From the NCBI RefSeq assembly GCF_020731415.2, contig NZ_CP088273.1:2051001-2115000 (forward strand): a DNA stretch of 64,000 nucleotides, given 5' to 3'. Below the pieces are notes generated by a model. That model made no database searches and was not told the DNA's origin. It saw only the letters and a list, made by a program, of their open reading frames with translations. A program made the translations under genes and the position numbers. The stretch comes from Phyllobacterium sp. T1293 (lineage in GTDB: Bacteria; Pseudomonadota; Alphaproteobacteria; Rhizobiales; Rhizobiaceae). Shown piece after piece: positions 17,932-26,658 of the stretch; the first letter of the stretch is position 1; the number at the start of each line of letters is the position of its first letter.

Positions 17932-18432
17932 TCAGACCGCCTCTACCCGGTAAACCACACCCTCGAAGAAATACTCTTCCAGATTATCCCCTGCGCCACC
18001 GCGATCGACCACAAGAAAATCCGATACATCTTCCAGTGAAATCAGCGGGTGGTGCCAGACATTGCGGCTGTAATTGACGCCCTGATCCCCTCCCGCCAAA
18101 AACGCCACCGGCACACCGGGACGGCCTGCATCATCCTCGGCCACGACAAGCAGAAACGGCCTATTTTGCAGCGGATAAAATGCCTGACTGCCCAGCGGAT
18201 GGCGTTCGAGCATGATGATATCGATGGGCGGAGCGAATGCCTGCCCGCGAAAAATATTGATGAGAACGCGCGCGTCTTCGCCCGTTACATTCACGTTGGC
18301 GAGATCATGAAATCTTTGCGTTGTGCCATTGTTGATGAGGCGCATCTCCGCGCCATCCGTTTCGATGACATCGCCAAAGGGTTTGAACGCCGCAGGTGTC
18401 AGCGGCTGAACGACAACCGGAATGATGGTCAT
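17932..18432 (-). CDS. allA: Ureidoglycolate lyase
   Basis: Cupin-fold enzyme of 166 residues that cleaves ureidoglycolate to glyoxylate and urea, the last step of allantoin use. The segments [38 protein letters not shown] and VWHHPLI are characteristic and carry the metal-binding residues. Its ATG overlaps the stop of the PuuE gene by four bases. The intermediate step enzyme (allantoicase or allantoate amidohydrolase) is not visible in the window. Confidence 0.93.
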   Translation of the reverse strand: MTIIPVVVQPLTPAAFKPFGDVIETDGAEMRLINNGTTQRFHDLANVNVTGEDARVLINIFRGQAFAPPIDIIMLERHPLGSQAFYPLQNRPFLLVVAEDDAGRPGVPVAFLAGGDQGVNYSRNVWHHPLISLEDVSDFLVVDRGGAGDNLEEYFFEGVVYRVEAV

Positions 18433-19346
18433 GCGGCATTGTCCGGATGGTGGTTTTCATGCCAATGGCGCGCAATATCGATGCGCCGCGTCACCCACGC
18501 GCCCTCATGCCCCTGCACATAATCAAGAAACCGCTCCAGCGCTGCCGCGCGTCCCGGACGCCCGACAAGGCGGCAATGCAGGCCGACAGACATCATCTTT
18601 GCCGCGCCCTCCTGCCCTTCGCGATAGAGCACATCGAACGTATCTTTTAGATAGGTGAAAAACTGGTCGCCAGTGTTGAAGCCCTGCGGCGTGGCAAACC
18701 GCATATCATTGGCGTCAAGCGTATAGGGCACGATCAGGTGCGGCCCCGTCGGGCCTTTGACCCAATAGGGCAGCTCATCCGCATAGCTGTCGGCGGAATA
18801 GACGAAACCGCCCTCTTCCATGACGATCTTCAGCGTATTGCCCGACGGCTTGCCCTGATAGATACCAAGCGGACGCGAGCCGGTGATTTCCGTATGCAGC
18901 CGGACAGCCTCGAGAATATGCTGGCGTTCGATCTCCTCGGGGAAATCCTTGTATTCCAGCCAGCGCAAGCCGTGGCTGGCGATTTCCCAATCGGCTTCCT
19001 TCATCGCAGCAACCGCTTCGGGGTTGCGCGCCATGGCCAGTGTCACACCGTAAACCGTGACCGGCAGGTTCCGGCGGGTGAAAATACGCCATAGCCGCCA
19101 GAAACCGGCGCGCGAGCCATATTCATAAATGGATTCCATGTTGAGATTGCGCTGGCCGGGCCATGCCGCCGCGCCAACAATCTCCGAGAGCAGATTTTCC
19201 GATGCCGGATCATTATCGAGAATGCAGCTCTCACCGCCCTCCTCGTAATTGATCACGAACTGCACGGCGATCCGGGCATTGCCGGGCCATTTTGGGTCGG
19301 GTGTAGAACGGCCAAAGCCAATCAGATCGCGGGGGTAGTCTGACAA
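18429..19346 (-). CDS. puuE: Allantoinase PuuE (polysaccharide-deacetylase fold)
   Basis: Metal-independent allantoinase of the NodB-like fold, 305 residues, converting allantoin to allantoate. [14 protein letters not shown] near residue 35 and EIASHGLRW near 115 replace the usual deacetylase metal motifs, as known for this family. The start is placed at TTG 19346 because GGAGG lies eight bases upstream and the product then begins [13 protein letters not shown], like the family; an ATG at 19391 lies at the edge of a repeat and lacks these supports. It overlaps allA by four bases and probably leads the purine-degradation transcription unit. Confidence 0.93.
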   Translation of the reverse strand: MSDYPRDLIGFGRSTPDPKWPGNARIAVQFVINYEEGGESCILDNDPASENLLSEIVGAAAWPGQRNLNMESIYEYGSRAGFWRLWRIFTRRNLPVTVYGVTLAMARNPEAVAAMKEADWEIASHGLRWLEYKDFPEEIERQHILEAVRLHTEITGSRPLGIYQGKPSGNTLKIVMEEGGFVYSADSYADELPYWVKGPTGPHLIVPYTLDANDMRFATPQGFNTGDQFFTYLKDTFDVLYREGQEGAAKMMSVGLHCRLVGRPGRAAALERFLDYVQGHEGAWVTRRIDIARHWHENHHPDNAA

Positions 19347-19381
19347 GGAATGCGCCTCCACAATATGGCAGGGTATGGTGC

Positions 19382-19549
19382 AGCCCCCCACAAGGGGTGA
19401 GATCAGCGTTCAATACCGCCTTTGCACAATCTCAAATTGTTCCGGTTGTGCAAAGGCGTTGATGCCAATTTGATCCCCCCTTACGGGGGGTCCGAAGGAC
19501 GGGCGAGACCCGTGGCTCGCCCCGGTAGTCCGACAGGACAGAGGGGGTG
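19382..19549. repeat. Family R2 long inverted repeat (copy 2)
   Basis: Second copy of the element at 16070-16248, between bioY and puuE. The core CTTTGCACAATCT and GGTTGTGCAAAGG and the tail GGACGGGCGAGACCCGTGGC match copy 1; the left arm is shortened. Confidence 0.85.
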
Positions 19550-19561
19550 CCAAATATAAAA

Positions 19562-20149
19562 TCAGCGACGCTTGAGCAGCGAACCGACGGCCGGAACGAT
19601 GGCAGCGGCCAGAGCAACCTTCAGGATATCGGCAACGATGAACGGGCCAACACCAAAGGCAAAAGCCTTTTCGAAGCCGAGCAGGTAGGCCAACCAGAGG
19701 AAGCCGAGGCTCAAGATGATCGCTTCACCGGCCAGCATGGCAACGCCCATAACAACAGGGTTGCGGGCAAAGCCCTTGTCAGCGGCACGGCCAACAACCC
19801 AAGCTGCCGCGAGATAGGAGATGAGATATCCACCTGTGGTGCTGACCATATAGGCAAGTCCAATGCCCTTTTCCGGCGTTCCGGTGAACACAGGCATGCC
19901 GAGCGCGCCCTCAAGCAGATAAAGCGCCATGGTGGCGACAGCCAGACGTGAGCCGAAAGCTGCGGAAATGGCGAAAACGGCAAAGGTCTGCATGCTCACA
20001 TTGACGAAAACCATGTCAATCTTGATCTTGGCAGCAAGGGTCATCAGCGCCGTGCCGATGAGGGCAAGCGAGACAAACCATACGGCTTTGGCAAGCTGAC
20101 CTTCCGGCTGAAATGTTTCGGCAAGGGAACGGGTCTGGGCAGTTATCAT
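19562..20149 (-). CDS. bioY: Biotin transporter BioY
   Basis: Substrate-binding membrane subunit (S component) of an ECF-type biotin importer, 195 residues with about six membrane helices. The motif ALGMPVFTGTPEKGIGLAYMV with its Gly-rich turn is the BioY signature, and GGYLISYLAAAWVVG follows as usual. GGAGG lies upstream of the ATG at 20149. No bioM or bioN gene is adjacent; solitary BioY transporters are known in Rhizobiales. I did not find a clear BioR operator (TTATA-type palindrome) in the 104-bp gap upstream. Confidence 0.93.
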   Translation of the reverse strand: MITAQTRSLAETFQPEGQLAKAVWFVSLALIGTALMTLAAKIKIDMVFVNVSMQTFAVFAISAAFGSRLAVATMALYLLEGALGMPVFTGTPEKGIGLAYMVSTTGGYLISYLAAAWVVGRAADKGFARNPVVMGVAMLAGEAIILSLGFLWLAYLLGFEKAFAFGVGPFIVADILKVALAAAIVPAVGSLLKRR

Positions 20150-20253
20150 TTTCTATCCTCCGGATCGGCTTTCACCACGCGTTGAAAAGGGTATATTGGG
20201 GATGACGCCGCTTCGCAATACATCTGAAGTCCCATAAAGGCCTGCATAACCCC

Positions 20254-21159
20254 ATGTCCCTCGTTTTCGACAGTTCTTTTGCGCCGCATTATGGCGAAGC
20301 GGTTGAGATTGCGCCTGATATCAAGCGTATCACGGTCAATAATCCGAGCCCCTTCACCTTTTATGGCACCAATAGCTATCTGATCGGCAGCAATACGCTG
20401 GCGCTGATCGATCCCGGTCCGATTGATGACGCGCATCATGCCACCTTGCTGCGGGCGATAGACGGGCGGCCGGTCAGCCATATTTTTGTCAGCCATACGC
20501 ACCGGGATCATTCGCCGCTCGCCACGATCCTGAAAGATGAACTTGGCGCCAAGCTGGTAGCCGAAGGGCCGCACCGCCCTGCTCGTCCTCTTTATACCGG
20601 CGAGGTCAATCTGCTTGATGCCAGCGGTGATTATGATTTTGTGCCTGACATCGTGGCTGCGGATAACTCGGTCATTGAGGGTGATGGCTGGGCCTTGCAA
20701 ACCATTCATACACCCGGCCACACGGCAAACCATGTGGTTTTCGGGCTGGTGGGAACGGATATTCTGTTTTCTGCTGACCATGTGATGGCTTGGGCCACGT
20801 CAATTGTCGCGCCGCCCGATGGTTCGATGTCTGATTATATGACTTCGCTCGACCGGCTGCTGGAGCGGCATGATCGGGTTTATCTGCCCGGCCATGGCGG
20901 CGCCGTGACCAAACCAAAGACTTTTGTGCGCGGCCTGAAAGCCCATCGCAAGATGCGCGAGCGCGCGGTTCTGGAGCGGATCAAACAGGGCGACCGCACC
21001 ATTGCCGCCATGGTCAAGGTGATCTACCGGGAAACCGATCCGCGTCTGCACGGCGCTGCCGGGCTTTCGGTGCTCGCCCATCTTGAAGACCTTGTGGCAC
21101 GCGGCAAGGTGCACACGGAAGGCAACCCTTCCATCGATGGTGTCTACTGGGCGGGCTGA
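20254..21159 (+). CDS. MBL-fold metallo-hydrolase with C-terminal winged helix (LACTB2-like)
   Basis: Cytoplasmic hydrolase of 301 residues. The zinc-binding signature HTHRDH lies near residue 82, followed by HTPGHTANHV and FSADHVM. The last 80 residues form the winged-helix tail common in LACTB2-type proteins. The human relative is an endoribonuclease; bacterial members are mostly uncharacterised, so the substrate is open. It is divergent from bioY and its 3' end overlaps the convergent DUF1499 gene by 16 bases. Confidence 0.88.
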   Translation: MSLVFDSSFAPHYGEAVEIAPDIKRITVNNPSPFTFYGTNSYLIGSNTLALIDPGPIDDAHHATLLRAIDGRPVSHIFVSHTHRDHSPLATILKDELGAKLVAEGPHRPARPLYTGEVNLLDASGDYDFVPDIVAADNSVIEGDGWALQTIHTPGHTANHVVFGLVGTDILFSADHVMAWATSIVAPPDGSMSDYMTSLDRLLERHDRVYLPGHGGAVTKPKTFVRGLKAHRKMRERAVLERIKQGDRTIAAMVKVIYRETDPRLHGAAGLSVLAHLEDLVARGKVHTEGNPSIDGVYWAG

Positions 21160-21944
21160 GTGGTATCTTCTTCGGGCTGAGCGCTTTGGATCTGCGTGTC
21201 GAGCGCCGTCATGAACTGCATGATACGGTCGGCATTCTCACCGAGGTCGTGAATGCCGTAGCGTGAAACAGAGCGCATATCGACATAGGTGGTTTCGCCC
21301 TCATCGCTCAAACGGATCACCACATCGCTGGTGAAGCCGAGCAGCCAGGTTCGCGCCACGATTTCAACCAGAATTTCCTCATCGTCGCCGGGCACACCCT
21401 TTTGTTCGGTGATGGTCCAGCCATTATCGGCAATAACCGACACCACGGCATCCAGAATGCGATCCGGCGAGCCCTCATAACGGCGACCCGTCACACCGGG
21501 ATAGGCACTGGCCTGCAATGCGCGGCTGTGCGGATCATTAATCAGTGGGTTCATCCGGTCCGTCCTCTGACCGGCAAGGGCAAACAAAGCAGGCGGGTCG
21601 GTCAGATCGGTGGAAACATCATAAATCGCTGGCAAGGTCATTGCCTGATAAACGGTCGTTATGAAGGGTCCAAGCACGATAAGCGCGATCACTGCGCCCC
21701 AAAAAGCCGACGGGCCACCCCGATCACCACGCCGCCACAGGCTGGTGAAACCCTTGATGCTCAGAAGAAGAGCCAGAAGCGCCAGCCCGGCAACAATGGC
21801 GAGCAGCCAGAGAAACTCCGGCGTCTCGATCCGCTCAAACCGGTGTCCGAGCGCCGACATGACAAACAGGATCGCCGACAGAAACGCTATCCGCACCGAC
21901 CATTTGGCGGAAATCGATTGGCGGCGTCGAATGTGGTGTCGCAT
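21144..21944 (-). CDS. DUF1499 membrane protein
   Basis: Protein of 266 residues with unknown role. Three hydrophobic helices lie in the first 110 residues and the rest is a DUF1499 domain, with the typical ...SPDRILDAVVSVIADNGW and ARTWLLGFTSDVVIRL and DMRSVSRYGIHDLGENADRI segments. AGGATTCA precedes the ATG at 21944. The gene overlaps the 3' end of the MBL-hydrolase gene by 16 bases, so the two transcripts are complementary at their ends. Confidence 0.87.
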   Translation of the reverse strand: MRHHIRRRQSISAKWSVRIAFLSAILFVMSALGHRFERIETPEFLWLLAIVAGLALLALLLSIKGFTSLWRRGDRGGPSAFWGAVIALIVLGPFITTVYQAMTLPAIYDVSTDLTDPPALFALAGQRTDRMNPLINDPHSRALQASAYPGVTGRRYEGSPDRILDAVVSVIADNGWTITEQKGVPGDDEEILVEIVARTWLLGFTSDVVIRLSDEGETTYVDMRSVSRYGIHDLGENADRIMQFMTALDTQIQSAQPEEDTTQPAQ

Positions 21945-22096
21945 TGAATCCTGGCATTGCTGGTCAGTGGCTGGTGCAAACAGCTAATCGCAAATTCGCC
22001 ATGAGACAAGCCTGCCGAGCCGGGTACGATAGGTATGCCGTTGCCTTCTCTCTCCAAACCAAGGGCCAACCGTATCATTGATAAGCTGCAAGAGCG

Positions 22097-22260
22097 GTGG
22101 TTCGTGGTTCGTGGTTCGTGGTTCGTGGTTCGACAAGCTCACCATGAGGGAGATGGGTGATGCAACGATAATCACAACGTTGCAGAACTTCGCTCACTAC
22201 GCACTCCGCTCTCCCTTATGGTGAGCTTGTCAAACCCTCATGGTGAGCTTGTCGAACCAC
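22097..22260. repeat. Family R1 inverted repeat (copy 2) with four GTGGTTC heptamers
   Basis: Four tandem GTGGTTC units (22097-22124) lead into CGACAAGCTCACCATGAGGG. The complement is found twice on the right (22216-22237 and 22235-22256), so one arm is duplicated. The rest of the gap 21945-22405 shows no gene or clear signal. Confidence 0.85.
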
Positions 22261-22405
22261 GAACCCATCGGACCATCTCAACCGTTTACACTTTATGAGT
22301 AGATCGACTGTCACATAGCTGACATCATCGCTCTTGTGATTCAGGGCAGGAAACAGAAGGCGGGTAACAAATCGCTTTTACAACCAAATGACGAGGCCGA
22401 ACAAA

Positions 22406-22747
22406 ATGCCTGAGGCTGGCAAAGCGGTTTCGCTTGAAGTTGTCGAAATTGAACTGGCGCTTGGCGCACAGGATATGGTTGCCGATGGGTTCGAAGGCGC
22501 CTTGCAGAAGGCTGCGGCGCTGGTGAGCGGCGAAGTGCTTTTCAATATCCGGGCACCTGAGGACGGCGACCAGCAGCGCATTGCCGCCATTTCCGTATCC
22601 GACGGTGCTGTCGACCAGATCGTCTATGTTATGCTCGGCAATGATGGGACCAGCCTGACGGTTTCAGCCGAGGATGACGAAAACACGCTGCTCACCCGGC
22701 TTGGCAAGGATTATGCCGCCGTGATGAAGGGCCTGCGCCCGGAATAA
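22406..22747 (+). CDS. Conserved hypothetical protein, 113 aa
   Basis: I do not recognise this protein. It is acidic, without signal peptide, membrane segment or cysteine, and consists of alternating hydrophobic strands and short helices, for example AISVSDGAVDQIVYVMLGND. The ATG at 22406 is chosen because GAGG lies ten bases upstream; ATG at 22388 would add six residues. It lies 91 bp upstream of an aminotransferase on the same strand. Codon use is like the neighbours, so it is likely a real gene. Confidence 0.65.
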   Translation: MPEAGKAVSLEVVEIELALGAQDMVADGFEGALQKAAALVSGEVLFNIRAPEDGDQQRIAAISVSDGAVDQIVYVMLGNDGTSLTVSAEDDENTLLTRLGKDYAAVMKGLRPE

Positions 22748-22838
22748 TCGCGCATTTTGCGTTTTCTTTTCAAGCCGCTTTGCTCTTTGCCTGCTCTGTG
22801 TCTAAGCTCGCCATATCCCTATCAAACGGAGTTGAAAA

Positions 22839-24233
22839 ATGGCGAGCAGCCGCCCCCTTACGAATGTCCAGCAGCGCGATATCGATTCGATCCTGCATCC
22901 CTATACGCCCCTTCACAAGCTGAAGGATCAGGGTCCGGTGGTGATGGGCCACGGCAAGGGTGTCTATATTTATGACACGCAAGGCAAGGAATATATCGAG
23001 GGCATGTCGGGCCTGTGGTGCGCCGGTCTTGGCTTCGGCGATGAGGAAATGATCGAAGCGGCAACCGCGCAGCTGCGCACCCTGCCCTATTATCACCTGT
23101 TTGGCGGCAAGGGCATGGAGCCCGCCATTGAACTGGCGGAAAAGCTCAAGGAAATCGCGCCGGTTCCAATTTCCAAGGTTTTTTACACCTCGTCAGGATC
23201 GGAAGCCAATGACACGCAGGTCAAGCTCGCCTGGTACTACAACAATGCGCTGGGGCGTCCGAACAAGAAAAAGATCATCTCACGCGTCAAAGCCTACCAT
23301 GGCGTGACCATCATGGCCGCCTCATTGACCGGCCTGCCCTATAACCACAAGGGCTGGGATCTGCCGGTGGCAGGCATCCTGCACACGGATTGTCCGCATT
23401 ATTACCGGTTCGGCCAGGAAGGCGAAAGCGAAGCGGAATTCGTCTCCCGCCTTGCCGATTCGCTGCGCGATATGATCGAGCGCGAAGGCCCTGACACGAT
23501 TGCCGCATTCATCGCCGAGCCTGTCATGGGTGCGGGCGGTGTGCTGGTGCCGCCATCGGGCTATTTCGCTGCCATCGAGCCGATCCTGCGCGAGCACGAT
23601 ATCATGATCATTTCCGATGAGGTCATCAACGGCTTTGGCCGTACCGGCCATTGGTGGGGCAGTCAGGCCGTGGGTATGACACCAACAACCATTTCAGCGG
23701 CCAAACAGCTGACCTCGGCCTATGCGCCGCTCGGTGCCGTTCTGGTTCCTGAAGACGTCTATCAGGCCTATGTGGATCACAGCGCCCAGATTGGCACATT
23801 CGGCCATGGCTTCACCTATGGCGGCCATCCGCTTGGTTGTGCGCTCGGTGTCAAGGCCATCGAGATCTACCAGCGCCGCAACATCGTCGATTATGTGCGT
23901 GGCCTGACGCCCACCTTTGAAGCGCGGCTGAAAAAGCTCATCGACCATCCGCTGGTCGGTGAAGTACGCAATTCCGGCCTGATGGGCGCTGTCGAACTGG
24001 TGGCCGACAAGGCGACCAAGCGTTCATTCGATCCGGCACATGGCGTCGGCGCGCAGCTTGCGCGTTTCCTTGAAAGTCATGGCGCGGTATTGCGGGCCAT
24101 CGGCGATTCCATCGCCTTCTGCCCGCCCATGATCATCACGGAAGCCGAATTGAACGAACTCTTCAACCGCTTCGAACTGGCTTTGGCCGATACGGAAGAG
24201 CACGTTTCGAAAAATAATCTGCGCGCGGTTTAA
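22839..24233 (+). CDS. Class III (omega) aminotransferase
   Basis: PLP-dependent transaminase of 464 residues that moves an amino group from an omega-amino compound or amine, usually to pyruvate. The PLP-binding features are YTSSGSEANDTQ near residue 110, AYHGVTI near 152, ISDEVINGFGRTG near 255 and the Schiff-base lysine in TISAAKQLTSAYAPLG near 288. CGGAG stands upstream of the ATG. The family is often annotated as aspartate aminotransferase family protein; putrescine, beta-alanine or taurine are possible substrates and cannot be separated by eye. A strong terminator follows. Confidence 0.92.
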   Translation: MASSRPLTNVQQRDIDSILHPYTPLHKLKDQGPVVMGHGKGVYIYDTQGKEYIEGMSGLWCAGLGFGDEEMIEAATAQLRTLPYYHLFGGKGMEPAIELAEKLKEIAPVPISKVFYTSSGSEANDTQVKLAWYYNNALGRPNKKKIISRVKAYHGVTIMAASLTGLPYNHKGWDLPVAGILHTDCPHYYRFGQEGESEAEFVSRLADSLRDMIEREGPDTIAAFIAEPVMGAGGVLVPPSGYFAAIEPILREHDIMIISDEVINGFGRTGHWWGSQAVGMTPTTISAAKQLTSAYAPLGAVLVPEDVYQAYVDHSAQIGTFGHGFTYGGHPLGCALGVKAIEIYQRRNIVDYVRGLTPTFEARLKKLIDHPLVGEVRNSGLMGAVELVADKATKRSFDPAHGVGAQLARFLESHGAVLRAIGDSIAFCPPMIITEAELNELFNRFELALADTEEHVSKNNLRAV

Positions 24234-24252
24234 AGCAGAGGCATGAGAGGTT

Positions 24253-24285
24253 CGGGGCGGTTTTCACCGCCCCGGATTGTTTTTA
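24253..24285 (+). terminator. Rho-independent terminator after the aminotransferase
   Basis: A perfect 9-bp stem CGGGGCGGT/ACCGCCCCG with a TTTC loop is followed by GATTGTTTTT. It lies between convergent genes. Confidence 0.85.
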
Positions 24286-25641
24286 GCGAGCCTTCAGAAA
24301 GTCACCGACTTCAAGGATCACGAATTCATTGTCGTCAGCTTTGTCGACAGCGCGCCCCGCGGAGAATGGCAAATTGTTGTCATTGCCAACGATGATGTGG
24401 GTGGCATCAACCACGTCGACATTTTCGATGGTGACGAACGGCATATCATAAAAGCCTTCGCCGCCGCCCTGACGCTTCTTCTTGTCAGGATCAGCAATGT
24501 TCAGAAGGTCGATATAGCCAATCTTGCGCACGGCAGCGCCGACATTCTGATCGGTCATTTCGATCTTGTAGATGCGCTTGACCTTGGATGGCACATCAAA
24601 GCAATCGGGCTTTGGCGTCTTCGGATCAGCACAGGCCTTGGCGGCAGTGCCCGCGCCATTGTCGCGTTCAATCACCAGCGCCGTCGTATCATCGATCATG
24701 TTGAAATCGCCGATTGCCTCGCCGCCCTGTGCCAGCGGATAAAGCCAGCTGCGACCGGTCCAGTTCTTTGACGCGATATCGAACTCAATGACGCGCAGGG
24801 CTGGCTGACCATCTACCTTTTCAACGACGCCATCATCGCCAAACAGCGGGCCTTCAAGCAGAGCATAAAGCTTCTTGCCGTCTTTCGACTGGGCCAGACC
24901 TTCAAAGCCGCCGGAGCGCTTGAGGTTGAAGGCAGGATTCTTCAGCGTTGGGTTGGCTGGCAGCGTGATCGCAGGATTATCAGGCGAACGGACGGCGCGG
25001 TCGCCAACCTTGGTTGCAATGACGTCCGTGACCTTGCCATCGCGCGTTACCTTGACGAGATAGGGACCAAATTCTTCACCGATCCAGAAACCATCGGCAA
25101 CAGGCTGGATTGATTCCACATCAAGATCGCTGCCGGTCAGATATCGGGTATCACTGCCTTCCATGACAATCGGGAATGGTACTTTCTTGTCCGGATCGCG
25201 CAGGAAAACGGTTTCCTTGCGGTCAACTGTGCCCTTGTCCCAATCAAAAGCAATGTGATGCAGCATCAGCATGGCGTCGGGTGAATTGAGCTTGGTGCCG
25301 AAACCATTATCGGATAGCGACCAGTAGGTACCATCGCCAACAGCCTTGATGCCGGAAAAGCCTTGAACTGCCTGACCGTCGAATGGCAGGCTGAGGCCAG
25401 TCAACCGCACACCATCCTTGCCCGGAACAGTGCCCAGACCTTCCGCACGCTTGCGGTCTGCCGTGGTGAATTTGCCCGCAGTCTTTAAATGTTCGGGCGC
25501 ATTTTCAGGCGCTTTGATAATTGTGTTGGCTGGCAGAATGGCATGGGAGACGAGTTTCGCCTTGAATTCCTGATCGGCAGCAAGGGCTGAGGCCGGAACC
25601 AGAAAGGAAGCACAGAGCAGAGCGGCAAATATTGGTCGCAT
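24283..25641 (-). CDS. Secreted phytase-like/esterase-like protein
   Basis: Periplasmic or secreted protein of 452 residues with a signal peptide ending at ASALA-AD (residue 22). The sequence is that of the esterase-like activity of phytase family (PF13449), with repeated beta-propeller-like strands such as QGFSGIKAVGDGTYWSLSDNG, FWIGEEFGPYLVKV and FEGLAQSKDGKKLYALLEGP. The family is thought to hydrolyse phosphate or phosphodiester compounds, but few members are characterised. It stands alone, convergent with the aminotransferase gene, with an R1/R3 composite repeat upstream. Confidence 0.85.
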   Translation of the reverse strand: MRPIFAALLCASFLVPASALAADQEFKAKLVSHAILPANTIIKAPENAPEHLKTAGKFTTADRKRAEGLGTVPGKDGVRLTGLSLPFDGQAVQGFSGIKAVGDGTYWSLSDNGFGTKLNSPDAMLMLHHIAFDWDKGTVDRKETVFLRDPDKKVPFPIVMEGSDTRYLTGSDLDVESIQPVADGFWIGEEFGPYLVKVTRDGKVTDVIATKVGDRAVRSPDNPAITLPANPTLKNPAFNLKRSGGFEGLAQSKDGKKLYALLEGPLFGDDGVVEKVDGQPALRVIEFDIASKNWTGRSWLYPLAQGGEAIGDFNMIDDTTALVIERDNGAGTAAKACADPKTPKPDCFDVPSKVKRIYKIEMTDQNVGAAVRKIGYIDLLNIADPDKKKRQGGGEGFYDMPFVTIENVDVVDATHIIVGNDNNLPFSAGRAVDKADDNEFVILEVGDFLKAR

Positions 25642-25773
25642 GGGATCACCAGAGGTTCGAGTTCGTGGGTCGAGCCTGAAGGATTAGGTGCCGTGCATCT
25701 CTGCCGTTTGACTGTTGTGTGAAGTTTTGATGACGTCAGACTAAAGTCTGACGCAAAATCAGTGTGCGTGGAG

Positions 25774-26120
25774 GTGGTTCGTGGCTCGATAAAACAACCA
25801 TGAGGGAGAGTGAGGATGCAATGCTAATCGCAGAGATTTCAGATCACAAAGGTTGCTTATGCCAAAGGGTGCTTATCGCAAAGATTGTAGAACTTGGCTC
25901 TTCATAACCCACCCCACCGTCATCCTCGGGCTTGACCCGAGGACCCATAACTTAAAAGCACTATATCCGGATTCATCTGATCTCCTTAGCCATGGGTCCT
26001 CGGGTCAAGCCCGAGGATGACGGAGGAGGGGTGGGTTATGGGGAATCAGGTTCTGCCGCGTGGGTGATCAGCTATGTTTCCGATTATCTTTGCAGCTCCC
26101 TCATGGTTGCTTTGTCGAAT
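25774..26120. repeat. Composite repeat: R1 arms enclosing R3
   Basis: The R1 left arm (two GTGGTTC-like units, then AACAACCATGAGGGAG) begins at 25774 and its degenerate right arm (CTCCCTCATGGTTGCTTTGTCGA) ends near 26120. Between them an R3 element occupies 25917-26023, itself flanked by CATAACCCACCCCAC and its complement. The nesting suggests R3 inserted into R1 or that both move as one unit. The remainder of the gap 25642-26189 has no gene. Confidence 0.85.
25917..26023. repeat. Family R3 inverted repeat (copy 2, nested)
   Basis: Arms CCGTCATCCTCGGGCTTGAC and complement, as at 17783-17892, with an unrelated spacer. It lies inside an R1 element. Confidence 0.85.
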
Positions 26121-26189
26121 AACGCATACTGGTTTTGCAATCCATCTTGGCAGTATCCTGCTCCGAATCTAAGACTTGGGAGACCACCT

Positions 26190-26648
26190 TTGACCACCCC
26201 CCTCATCCGCCAGGCCAACGCCACCGATCTTCCGGCGATTATCGCCATGCTTGCTGATGATCCCTTGGGCAAACAACGCGAAATCATCTCTGATCCCATT
26301 GATACCCACTATCTCGCGGCCTTTGCAGCCATCGACAATGATCCGAACCAGCTGCTGATTGTTGCGGATGAAAACAACAGCGTTGTCGGTTGTGCCCAGA
26401 TCACTTTCATTCCCGGACTGTCGCGCACCGGCATGTGGCGCGGGCAGATCGAAAGCGTGCGGATTGCCGAAACCCACCGGCGCGGTGGCCTTGGTCGGCG
26501 CATGTTTGAATGGGCGATTGAGGCCTGCCGGGCGCGTGGTTGCGGGCTGGTACAATTGACCACCGACAAGACCCGGCCCGATGCAGCGCGGTTTTATGAA
26601 GCGCTCGGATTTGTTGCGAGCCACGAAGGCATGAAGCTTTCGTTGTAA
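26190..26648 (+). CDS. GNAT family N-acetyltransferase
   Basis: Acetyl-CoA-dependent acyltransferase of 152 residues. The acetyl-CoA loop RRGGLGRRMFEWAIEACRARG (motif A) lies near residue 92 and RFYEALGF near 135. Translation is placed at TTG 26190, where GGGAG lies about seven bases upstream; an open frame continues upstream into the repeat, but that part is repeat sequence and not protein-like. The substrate is unknown. It is convergent with the HTH-citrate synthase gene. Confidence 0.87.
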   Translation: MTTPLIRQANATDLPAIIAMLADDPLGKQREIISDPIDTHYLAAFAAIDNDPNQLLIVADENNSVVGCAQITFIPGLSRTGMWRGQIESVRIAETHRRGGLGRRMFEWAIEACRARGCGLVQLTTDKTRPDAARFYEALGFVASHEGMKLSL

Positions 26649-26658
26649 GGCAACCTTG

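Noticed and set aside
20150..20253. BioR operator upstream of bioY
   Set aside because: No TTATA-type palindrome could be found in this gap; the nearest AT-rich stretch (GTATATTG) is too far from consensus.
25992..26189. N-terminal extension of the GNAT acetyltransferase
   Set aside because: The extra 66 codons come from the R3 and R1 repeats; the family domain and ribosome-binding site support TTG 26190.
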